From contig NZ_JBBEYB010000001.1 in the NCBI RefSeq assembly GCF_037482285.1, positions 1-64,000 of the forward strand: DNA of 64,000 nt, read 5' to 3'. This document shows, in pieces, positions 42,180 to 52,325 of this stretch. This DNA comes from Aquabacterium sp029268225 (GTDB lineage Bacteria > Pseudomonadota > Gammaproteobacteria > Burkholderiales > Burkholderiaceae_C). Below the pieces are notes generated by a model that worked only from the letters and a program-made list of their open reading frames with translations, searched no databases and had not been told where the DNA came from. Every line of letters begins with the position of its first letter. Position 1 is the first letter of the stretch. The translations under genes were made by a program, and so were the position numbers.

Positions 42180-42701
42180 TCAGCGGTGACCGTTGCCGTG
42201 CCCATGACCACGGTCCTTGTCGTGGCCTTTGCCAGGGTGACCGCGGTCGTCGCGTCGATCATCACGGTGGTCGTGGCGGTGATCATGGCGGTCATCCCTG
42301 CGATCGTCCCGGCGGTCCATGCGGTGGTGGTCGTCGTGGCGGGGGCTGGGGGCGTAGGCGTTTGGATGCGGGCGGCCATCCTTGACGAAGTACACCGGCT
42401 GGTTACAGGCGTTGTACTGACCGCAGTAGCGGGCCCATTGCTTGTAGTGCCCTGGGGGCACGCGCATGTAGATGGGGCGCTGGCGCACGCTGTAGGGGCC
42501 TTGGTGGATGATGACCGGCTGCGGGTAGATCAGCACCGGCCGTTGGTCCCCGATGTCCACACGGCCGTAGAAACCTGGCTGGTTGACACTGATGCTCACG
42601 CCGACATCGGCAGCTTGAGCTGGCGCAGCCATCACGAAGGTGGATGCCAGCGCGGTGGCCGCTGCGAGGCGGGACATCAGAGAGCGAGAAGTGTGTGACA
42701 T
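42180..42701 (-). CDS. Exported protein with His/Asp/Arg-rich repeat tail
   Basis: A 173-residue protein with a signal peptide (MSHTSRSLMSRLAAATALAS, cleavage after AQAAD). A conserved YXFVK-type globular part follows (PGHYKQWARYCGQYNACNQP, VYFVKDGRPHPN). The last 55 residues are almost only His, Asp and Arg in repeats such as RRDDRRDDRHDHRHDHRDDR. Such a tail could bind metal or be disordered. GGAAGGAA precedes the ATG. No function is known. Confidence 0.7.
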   Translation of the reverse strand: MSHTSRSLMSRLAAATALASTFVMAAPAQAADVGVSISVNQPGFYGRVDIGDQRPVLIYPQPVIIHQGPYSVRQRPIYMRVPPGHYKQWARYCGQYNACNQPVYFVKDGRPHPNAYAPSPRHDDHHRMDRRDDRRDDRHDHRHDHRDDRRDDRGHPGKGHDKDRGHGHGNGHR

Positions 42702-42763
42702 GAAGTGTTCCTTCCAAAAGACCGCCACCAGGGCGGTGTCATCGTCATAACGCACGGCCCATG

Positions 42764-42796
42764 AAAAAAGGCGACACCCTGAGGTATCGCCTTTTT
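42764..42796 (-). terminator. Terminator after the RNA-binding protein gene
   Basis: On the minus strand AAAAAGGCGATACC...GGTGTCGCCTTTTTT is a nearly perfect stem followed by a T-tract; the plus strand also has one. It lies 68 bases past the gene stop at 42864. Confidence 0.8.
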
Positions 42797-42863
42797 GCAG
42801 GATGTATCAGTTTGTGCGTGTGGCCTGAGTGACCGGGCTCACACGCCGTGCTGATCACACCGA

Positions 42864-43319
42864 TCAGTAGCCGCCGCCGTAGCCGCCGCCGTTGCCACGG
42901 CCACCGCCGTAGCCGCCGCCACCCGAGCGGCCGCCGCCGTAGCCACCGCCGCCGCCTTCACGGCCACCGCCGTAGCCGCCGCCACCCGAGCGGCCACCAC
43001 CGTAGCCACCGCCGCCTTCACGGCCACCGCCGCTGCCACCGTAGGGGCTGCGGAAGCCAGCAGGACGCTCTTCACGAGGACGGGCTTCGTTCACGACGAT
43101 GGCACGACCGGCCACGGGCTGACCGTTCAGGCCGTTGATGGCGGCTTGGGCTTCGGCATCCGAACCCATTTCAACGAAACCAAAACCCTTGGAGCGGCCG
43201 GTTTCACGGTCCATCATGACCTTGGCCGAGGAAACGGCACCGAATTCGGCAAATGCGTCTTGCAGATCTTGATCGCGCACGGAATAGGCCAGATTGCCCA
43301 CGTAAAGTTTGTTGCCCAC
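42864..43319 (-). CDS. Glycine-rich RRM RNA-binding protein
   Basis: A 151-residue protein. Residues 1-80 are an RNA-recognition motif with RNP2 LYVGNLAYSV and RNP1 KGFGFVEM. The C-terminal 65 residues are repeats of Gly-Gly-Gly-Tyr and Gly-Arg (GGYGGGRSGGGGYGGG and similar). This is the classic bacterial glycine-rich RRM family, often cold-induced, acting as RNA chaperones. The repeats are nucleotide repeats as well (GGTGGCTACGG units), so copy number could vary. Confidence 0.92.
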   Translation of the reverse strand: MGNKLYVGNLAYSVRDQDLQDAFAEFGAVSSAKVMMDRETGRSKGFGFVEMGSDAEAQAAINGLNGQPVAGRAIVVNEARPREERPAGFRSPYGGSGGGREGGGGYGGGRSGGGGYGGGREGGGGGYGGGRSGGGGYGGGRGNGGGYGGGY

Positions 43320-43589
43320 GAGAGAGCCCCTTTCAAAGTAACCATGTGGAGCTTCAACCCATCCGGACCCATTCCAACGACGGTGCCGCTACCAGACACA
43401 GACAAAACCATTATGGGTGAATCAGCCATACAGTTCTAGGGTTTTCAACCCTCTTTTGTCAGCGCGTGTCAACTGTCGATCGAAATTGTTGCGCCTGCCC
43501 CTCAGTGTCTTCCTAGGGTGACCCCCTATCATCTGCCGTCAAATGGGCGCAGCGCCCCTGTTTTTTGTCCTCATTTACCTGGGTCGAGC

Positions 43590-44570
43590 ATGTCGGAGTT
43601 TCACAAGGATGTGGTGTCTGCCGATGGGGTGTCGTCGACGCCCCATCGGCATGGGTTCGACTGGTGGACCAGCCTGGGTCGGGTGTTGGCCAGTGTCGAG
43701 GCCGTGCGAGATGGTCGGGCCTTGTACGTGTTGCTGGCCGCATTTGTCGGAGCAGGTTTGGCCTTGGCTGCGGCGCGGGCCTCGCTGGGACGGCAGGAGT
43801 TGAACTGGGCCATCGGGCAGGGCGCAGCGGCTTTGTTCGTGGCCTTTTATGGCGCCCAGGCGGCGGGTCTGCTCCTCATGGACCGGGCCATGGGACAGGC
43901 ACCTCGCGAGGTGGGCGATGCCCTGGAGGATGCCTTGGGCATCGGGCACCGCACCCTGCTGGCCTTGCTGGTGATGGGACTGATCGGCGCAGGGATGGCG
44001 GGTCTGCTGTTGGGGCTGTACTGGTTGTGCAGCCTGCCAGGCATCGGGCCGTGGTTGTTCGTGGTGGTCGTGCCTGTGACGGTGAGCGTCATTGGCCTGA
44101 TGTTCACGGCCGGCGCCGCGGTGGTGGCCCCGCTGACTGGGCCCACGGTGTGGGCCGGGGCGTCATCCTGGCAGACTGTGCGTCGGATCGGACGGCTGAT
44201 CCGAGGGCGGCTGTTGCAGGCCACGGTGCTGGCGGGGGCCCTGAGTGTGGTCACGGCCGTCGTGGGGGCGGCGATCAGCCTGGTGGTGTTGCTGGGTGGG
44301 CGGGTGATGGCCGAGGCCTCGGTGTGGATCCTGGGTGTGGACATTCCCCCGCAGGCCTTGATGGCGGGATTGCTGGGTCAGACGGTTCAGGTGGGCGCGG
44401 CGGTGCAGGTGCCAGCCAGAGCGCTGAATTACATCTCCGCGGCGACGGTGGGCGGTGGTGTGGTGTTTGCCGTGGCCCTGGTGTTGCCCACGGTGGTCTA
44501 TCTGCGTGGGGTGTGCGAGATTTACCTGGCCTTGTCGGCGGGTGCAGACGACCAGGCTGACGCCCGGTGA
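43590..44570 (+). CDS. Polytopic membrane protein, unknown function
   Basis: A 326-residue protein with about seven transmembrane segments starting near residue 43 and a cytoplasmic N-terminus containing GFDWWTSLGRVL. The segments are of the YLLAAFVGAGLALAAARA type. The frame starts at the ATG at 43590; a longer reading is not supported by an SD. Large hydrophobic proteins of this kind with low-complexity segments are widespread in Burkholderiales without a known role. Confidence 0.7.
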   Translation: MSEFHKDVVSADGVSSTPHRHGFDWWTSLGRVLASVEAVRDGRALYVLLAAFVGAGLALAAARASLGRQELNWAIGQGAAALFVAFYGAQAAGLLLMDRAMGQAPREVGDALEDALGIGHRTLLALLVMGLIGAGMAGLLLGLYWLCSLPGIGPWLFVVVVPVTVSVIGLMFTAGAAVVAPLTGPTVWAGASSWQTVRRIGRLIRGRLLQATVLAGALSVVTAVVGAAISLVVLLGGRVMAEASVWILGVDIPPQALMAGLLGQTVQVGAAVQVPARALNYISAATVGGGVVFAVALVLPTVVYLRGVCEIYLALSAGADDQADAR

Positions 44571-44589
44571 ACCGGACGGCCCTTTAGCC

Positions 44590-45375
44590 TCAGAAGTGCG
44601 AGAGATAGCCGCCATCGACCGCCAGGGTCTGGCCGGTGATGTAGCTGGCTGCCGGGCTGGCCAGAAAGACGACGGCGCCGGCGACCTCGGCAGGTCGCCC
44701 CCAGCGACCCAGTGAGGTGCGCCGTGACAGCCAGTTGGCCACATCGGTGTCGGCGACCATCTCGGCGTTGGCTTCGGTGGCGAAATAGCCGGGCGCCACA
44801 GCATTGACGTTGATGCCGCGCGGACCCAGTTCGGCTGCCAGCGCGCGGGTGGCGGCGTCCAGCCCACCCTTGGCCACGGTGTACGCGACATCGCCCGCCC
44901 GTGAGATGGGGCCGGCGATCGAGGTGATGTTGACGATGCGCGCGCTGCCCTGGGCGCAGGCCCCGCAGTCGGCCATCAGCTGGGCGACTTCACGCGACAG
45001 GGCCAGTGGGGCGACGAGGTTGACGTCGAGCAGGTGACGGATGTCGTCGATCGCGAAGTCGTCGAGTGCACGCCGGTCACGCTGGCCCACGTTGTTGACC
45101 AGGATGTCGAGGCGTCCGGACCGGGCTTGCAGGTGCTGCAGGGCGGTGGCGCGGGCACTGTCGTCCTGGATGTCGAAGGGCAGGGCGTACACGCGTGGGC
45201 TGTTCAGGGACTGGGCGGCGGCGCTCAAGGCGACGGGGTCGCGGCCGTTGAGCCAGACGGTGGCGCCGGCCTGGGCCAGCGCCTGCGCCATGGCCAGCCC
45301 CAGGCCGCGACCGGCGCCGGTCACCAGGGCCACGCGGCCATGCAGATCAAAGGGGGGAGGGGTCAGAACAGGCAT
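44590..45375 (-). CDS. SDR family oxidoreductase, gluconate 5-dehydrogenase-like
   Basis: A 261-residue classical SDR: TGAGRGLGLAMAQAL (NAD(P) binding, about residue 20), NNVGQ, the catalytic Ser in NITSIAGPISRAG, and YTVAKGG with Tyr and Lys. The C-terminal VDGGYLSHF is typical. It most resembles gluconate 5-dehydrogenase-like proteins, but substrate specificity cannot be read from sequence. It converges with the membrane protein and diverges from the YchJ-like gene. Confidence 0.88.
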   Translation of the reverse strand: MPVLTPPPFDLHGRVALVTGAGRGLGLAMAQALAQAGATVWLNGRDPVALSAAAQSLNSPRVYALPFDIQDDSARATALQHLQARSGRLDILVNNVGQRDRRALDDFAIDDIRHLLDVNLVAPLALSREVAQLMADCGACAQGSARIVNITSIAGPISRAGDVAYTVAKGGLDAATRALAAELGPRGINVNAVAPGYFATEANAEMVADTDVANWLSRRTSLGRWGRPAEVAGAVVFLASPAASYITGQTLAVDGGYLSHF

Positions 45376-45393
45376 GTCATGATTGTGCCCCTC

Positions 45394-45801
45394 ATGCGTT
45401 CACGTTCTCTTCCCTCCTCTCTGGTCGATGCCTGCCCTTGTGGTCGCTCGGCCGCGTACGCCGATTGCTGCGGCCGCTATCACACGGGACCGCTGGCTTT
45501 GCAGGCGCCCGACCCGGAGTCGCTGATGCGTTCGCGTTACAGCGCCTTCGTCAAAGACCTGCGTCCCTATCTGCTGGCCACCTGGCACCCCAGCACCCGC
45601 CCGGCCGACATCGAGCCGCCGGAGCCGGGCCTGCAGTGGCTGGGTCTGGACGTCCGCCGGGCCGTGCAGCTTGACGCCGACCATGGGGTGGTGGAGTTCG
45701 TGGCGCGCAGCAAGCTGGGCGGGCGGGCGCACCGTTTGCACGAGATCAGTACCTTCGTGCGCGAAGACGGGCGCTGGCTGTACGTGCGTGCGGCAGACTG
45801 A
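45394..45801 (+). CDS. YchJ-family SEC-C motif protein
   Basis: A 135-residue protein (an upstream ATG at 45379 would add five residues). The N-terminus has the zinc-binding SEC-C motif (DACPCGRSAAYADCC with Cys and His, GRYHTG), followed by the YchJ NTF2-like domain (SLMRSRYSAFVKDLRPYLLA). The role of this family is unknown. It starts opposite the SDR gene. Confidence 0.88.
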   Translation: MRSRSLPSSLVDACPCGRSAAYADCCGRYHTGPLALQAPDPESLMRSRYSAFVKDLRPYLLATWHPSTRPADIEPPEPGLQWLGLDVRRAVQLDADHGVVEFVARSKLGGRAHRLHEISTFVREDGRWLYVRAAD

Positions 45802-45912
45802 TCCCCTCATTCCTGGGGTTTAACGCGGTCCGGCAGGGCTTCCCCTCGGGACGGAGGGAGGGGCACGGCTTATCGTGGCGCGACCTTTCACACGCGCGCG
45901 AGGCCCCGCCCC

Positions 45913-46903
<991 letters not shown>

Positions 46904-46932
<29 letters not shown>

Positions 46933-47155
46933 GCCAGCGCAGGGCCTGCTCGCGCGTTTCGCCGCACATCTCGGCCGAGGGCTGTAGCGAGCCGCAAACG
47001 GCAGGGCGCTCAGGCTGACCGAACAGGCGGCAGCGCAGGGCCTCGTCCAGATGCGGGCAGGGCATGCCCGCTGGCTTGCCGTGGGGCAGGCCGGGCAGGG
47101 GCGAGCTGATGGAGGGCGCGATGCAGCAGGCGGCGCAGCCAGGGCGGCAGTTCAT
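46904..47155 (-). CDS. YkgJ-family CxxCxxCC zinc/iron-cluster protein
   Basis: An 83-residue protein beginning MNCRPGCAACCIAPSISSPL, which holds the first three Cys of the CxxCxxCC metal-binding motif; later RCRLFGQPERPAVCGSLQPS supplies the rest. The family may be involved in metal handling or in modifying other proteins; the function is not established. It overlaps the end of the fatty-acid hydroxylase gene on the other strand. Confidence 0.85.
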
Positions 47156-47225
47156 GTCGTGATTGTCGCAGGGTGTGGGTGCCTGACTTTCGGTGTCACC
47201 AGATGCGCGGCGTCGCGGTGCGAGA

Positions 47226-47241
47226 TGTTTCACGTGGAACA
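47226..47241. promoter_or_regulatory. parS-like site 1
   Basis: TGTTTCACGTGGAACA matches the chromosomal parS consensus TGTTTCACGTGAAACA at 15 of 16 positions. It is in the spacer before mnmG. Confidence 0.85.
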
Positions 47242-47391
47242 CCGACCACGTCAGGCGGATGCCACGCGGCCGCAGGGCCACAAATCCGGGGACTTTGAGG
47301 CGGCATGGGGCGGGAATGCCCGCAAGCGCAGGGTGTCTCGGTACAATGGAAGGTTGCCCAAAAATGAGGCAGATTTCCCGAGGCGCAGCCC

Positions 47392-49473
<2,082 letters not shown>

Positions 49474-49593
49474 CGAGAGGGGCGGCAGGTTCCGGTGGCG
49501 CCGCGTGTGCTGAGCCGGGTCGCGTGGACAGGATGCATGAAGAACCGGTCAGACTGCGGCCAGCAGGGCGCGCAGTTGACCAAGGACACTGAG

Positions 49594-50484
49594 ATGAACA
49601 TGAACAAACGAGGTCCGGCCGGCAAGTCCGGTGGGGCAGGGGGCTCTGGCGGAGGTCGAGGCGGACGCCACGGTGCCGTGGACCGCAGCGTGCTGACCGG
49701 CTACGAACTGCGCGGCGGCAAGGTGAGTGCGCCGGCCCGTAAGGCCGCGCCCGCCGCACGTCCGGCCCCACAGCGCCCTGCCGTGGTCTGGTCCGAAGCG
49801 CAGTGGCAAGAGGCCTTGCCGCCCGTGTTGACCCAGTTGACCGACGAGGTGGCCGGCGCCTTGAGCGAGGCCCAGCAACGCCAGTTGGCCACCTACATGG
49901 TCATGCTGGCACACTGGAACAGCACCTTCAACCTGACGGCCCTGCGGGATGCCCCAGAGATGCTCAGTCACCACCTGAGCGACTGCCTGGTCGTGCTGCA
50001 GCCGCTGATGCGCCACCTGCGTGAGGGCGGCTGGCTCGACCGGACACCTGCGCCACGTCTGCTGGACGTGGGCAGCGGCGGGGGCCTGCCCGGTGTGGTG
50101 CTCGCCATCTGCTGTCCGCAGGTACAGGTGACCTGCGTGGACACGGTGGGCAAGAAGGCCGCCTTCATCCGCCAGGTGGCAGCGGAGTTGCGCTTGCCCA
50201 ATCTGAAAGCCGAGCACGCGCGGGTCGAGCAGCTACCCGGTCGCTATGACCTGATCACCTCGCGGGCGTTTGCTTCGCTGGTGGATTTCGTCAACCTGAC
50301 GCGTCAGTTGCTGGGCGAGGGGGCGGTGTGGATGGCGATGAAGGGCAAGACGCCCGACGAGGAGCGCGCCGAACTGCCTGCGGATGTCCAGGTGTTTCAC
50401 GTGGAACCTTTGCACGTACCTGGATTGGAGGCCGAACGCTGCCTGGTCTGGATGCGTCCGGCAGGGGCACAGGAGCGTCCATGA
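49594..50484 (+). CDS. rsmG: 16S rRNA G527 methyltransferase RsmG
   Basis: A 296-residue SAM-dependent methyltransferase that modifies N7 of G527 in 16S rRNA. The core has LLDVGSGGGLPGVVLAICCP (motif I, about residue 160), ITSRAFASLVDF (motif IV) and the N-terminal helices HWNSTFNLTALRD. Residues 1-75 are an unusual Gly/Arg/Ala-rich leader (RGPAGKSGGAGGSGGGRGGR) that normal RsmG lacks. The ATG at 49594 has AAGGA upstream. A parS-like site lies near the 3' end; the stop overlaps the next start (ATGA). Confidence 0.95.
   Translation: MNMNKRGPAGKSGGAGGSGGGRGGRHGAVDRSVLTGYELRGGKVSAPARKAAPAARPAPQRPAVVWSEAQWQEALPPVLTQLTDEVAGALSEAQQRQLATYMVMLAHWNSTFNLTALRDAPEMLSHHLSDCLVVLQPLMRHLREGGWLDRTPAPRLLDVGSGGGLPGVVLAICCPQVQVTCVDTVGKKAAFIRQVAAELRLPNLKAEHARVEQLPGRYDLITSRAFASLVDFVNLTRQLLGEGAVWMAMKGKTPDEERAELPADVQVFHVEPLHVPGLEAERCLVWMRPAGAQERP
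50393..50408. promoter_or_regulatory. parS-like site 4, inside rsmG
   Basis: TGTTTCACGTGGAACC matches parS at 14 of 16 positions and is read as VFHVEP in RsmG. Confidence 0.75.
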
Positions 50485-51491
50485 GCCAGGCACGTTGCCG
50501 CCGGAGCGCATGGTGGTGGGGCGCGTGCGGGGCATGGGCGCTGGCTGGCCCCGTGATGGCCACGGGCATCAGTCAGGCCCGTGAAGTGGCACCGCCGCCA
50601 GGCGACCGCGGGGAGTTGTTATACGAGTTGCCGATCGCACCGGTGGCCACGTCCAAGCCCTCCGCGTCACCGACAGTACGCAGCCCCGCCCCTGTCGTGT
50701 CGCCGGCATCGAATGCCAAGGTGCCTCTGGCACGTGACGATTCGCGCACCACCGCGCCTGGCGTGCCGCCGGGGCGCACGGTCGCTCGCCCTGTCGACAA
50801 GCCTGCAGTGGGCGTGGTTCGTCGTCCATCATCCGAGGCTGCGAACACACCCAGCCACACCGGGCGCCTCGCCGGCACGACCGAGAAGCGCACGCCTCGC
50901 TTGGTCGAACCACCGAGTCGCGCCGTGGTGCGAGGGGCCCGCTCTGCCGATGTTCCACGTGAAACACCTGCCCGTGAGCGCCAACGTACCCAGGCCAAGC
51001 CAGGTGTGGTCGAGCCGGTGAGGCCGGCTCAGAAGGGCCGTTCTGCCGGAAAAGCGCTGGCCAAGTCCGAGGCGGCCAAGACGCCCATGGCCGGCAGGGC
51101 TCGCCCCCGGACGTTGGTGGAGCAGTCTGGTGCCCGGGTGGCGCCAGAGCGGGCCTCGAAAAAGCGCATGGTGACGAAGATGACCGTGGCGAAGTCGGCG
51201 TCCGCCTCGAAGCGGGGAGGGCCGTCGATGCGGGCTGCTGCACCAGCAACTCAGACCCTGTCTCCGAAGGGCAAGGCCCCCACGTCGCGCATGGCAGCGC
51301 CTGACACCCGTCGGCCAGGCCGTGCCAAGGCGCTCGCCCCGGCGGCCCGCCAGGCGAGCCCATCGGCGGGCAAGAAGGCCCGCGGGGTCACCGCACCCCG
51401 CGTGGCACCGAGCCGCGCCAAAACCGCGGCCCCCGCCGTCAAAGCGAAGAAAATCGCACCGCAGAAGGTGTCCCGCACGTCGTCGCGGTGA
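50481..51491 (+). CDS. Exported Ala/Pro/Arg/Lys-rich basic protein, unknown function
   Basis: A 336-residue protein coupled to rsmG by ATGA. An N-terminal leader (residues about 8-33, WWWGACGAWALAGPVMATG) looks like a signal peptide. The rest is low-complexity and very basic, made of Ser, Ala, Pro, Arg and Lys with H1-like stretches (APAVKAKKIAPQKVSRTSSR, SPSAGKKARGVTAPRVAPSR). It has no globular motif that I recognise. It carries parS-like site 5 and lies between rsmG and parA, where other betaproteobacteria usually go straight to parA. Its role is unknown. Confidence 0.65.
   Translation: MSQARCRRSAWWWGACGAWALAGPVMATGISQAREVAPPPGDRGELLYELPIAPVATSKPSASPTVRSPAPVVSPASNAKVPLARDDSRTTAPGVPPGRTVARPVDKPAVGVVRRPSSEAANTPSHTGRLAGTTEKRTPRLVEPPSRAVVRGARSADVPRETPARERQRTQAKPGVVEPVRPAQKGRSAGKALAKSEAAKTPMAGRARPRTLVEQSGARVAPERASKKRMVTKMTVAKSASASKRGGPSMRAAAPATQTLSPKGKAPTSRMAAPDTRRPGRAKALAPAARQASPSAGKKARGVTAPRVAPSRAKTAAPAVKAKKIAPQKVSRTSSR
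50951..50966. promoter_or_regulatory. parS-like site 5, inside the basic exported protein gene
   Basis: TGTTCCACGTGAAACA matches parS at 15 of 16 positions and is read as part of VPRETP. Confidence 0.85.
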
Positions 51492-51524
51492 GCGAGGCCA
51501 CTGTGCAGCGGAGATAATGCCGGC

Positions 51525-52325
51525 ATGCCGCACATCTTCTGCATTGCCAACCAAAAGGGCGGGGTGGGCAAAACCACCACCACCGTGAACCTGGCCGCTG
51601 GCCTGGCCCAGATCGGTCAGCGTGTGCTGATCATTGACCTGGACCCCCAGGGCAACGCCACGATGGGGTCGGGCGTGGACAAACGCACGCTGACGCACAG
51701 CGTCTACGACGTCTTGCTGGAAGATGCCACCATTGCCGAGGCGCGGGTGCGCAGCCCCAAGGGTGGGTACGACGTGCTCGGCGCCAACCGCGAACTGGCC
51801 GGGGCCGAGATCGAGTTGGTGACGTTGGAGCGGCGTGACCGCCGTCTCAAGACCGCGCTGGAGGCGGCCGCAGCCGATTACGATTTTGTGCTCATCGATT
51901 GTCCGCCGTCCTTGAGCCTGCTCACCCTCAATGGTCTCACCTGCGCCCACGGGGTGATCGTGCCCATGCAGTGCGAGTACTTTGCGCTCGAAGGGCTCAC
52001 CGACCTGGTCAACACTGTCAAGCAGGTGCACGCCAACCTCAACCGTGAGCTCACCCTGATCGGACTCTTGCGCGTGATGTTCGACCCTCGCATCACCTTG
52101 CAGCAGCAGGTCAGCGAGCAACTCAAGGACCACTTTGGCGACAAGGTGTTCGACACCGTGATCCCGCGCAATGTGCGCCTGGCGGAAGCGCCCAGCTACG
52201 GCGTGCCCGGTGTGGTGTTCGATCCGGCATCCAAGGGCGCGCAGGCCTTCCTGTCGTTCGCCCGCGAGGTGGTCGCCCGGGCGGCACAGCCCGCCACCCC
52301 GTCCTCAGCCCGGGTTCAGGCCTGA
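51525..52325 (+). CDS. parA: Chromosome-partitioning ATPase ParA
   Basis: A 266-residue deviant-Walker ATPase, without the N-terminal helix-turn-helix of plasmid ParA types. The N-terminal deviant Walker A is FCIANQKGGVGKTTTTVNLA, followed by LIIDLDPQGNATMGSGVDKR and LIDCPPSLSLLTLNGL. It uses ATP-dependent DNA binding to move ParB-parS origins after replication. It lies 33 bp after the basic exported protein gene. The last 21 bp overlap the end of the antisense histidine kinase gene. Confidence 0.96.
   Translation: MPHIFCIANQKGGVGKTTTTVNLAAGLAQIGQRVLIIDLDPQGNATMGSGVDKRTLTHSVYDVLLEDATIAEARVRSPKGGYDVLGANRELAGAEIELVTLERRDRRLKTALEAAAADYDFVLIDCPPSLSLLTLNGLTCAHGVIVPMQCEYFALEGLTDLVNTVKQVHANLNRELTLIGLLRVMFDPRITLQQQVSEQLKDHFGDKVFDTVIPRNVRLAEAPSYGVPGVVFDPASKGAQAFLSFAREVVARAAQPATPSSARVQA

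Noticed and set aside
42864..43060. Tandem GGTGGC/TACGG repeats as a CRISPR-like array
   Set aside because: They are codon repeats of a Gly/Tyr/Arg-rich C-terminus of an RRM protein; there are no spacers of regular length and no cas genes.
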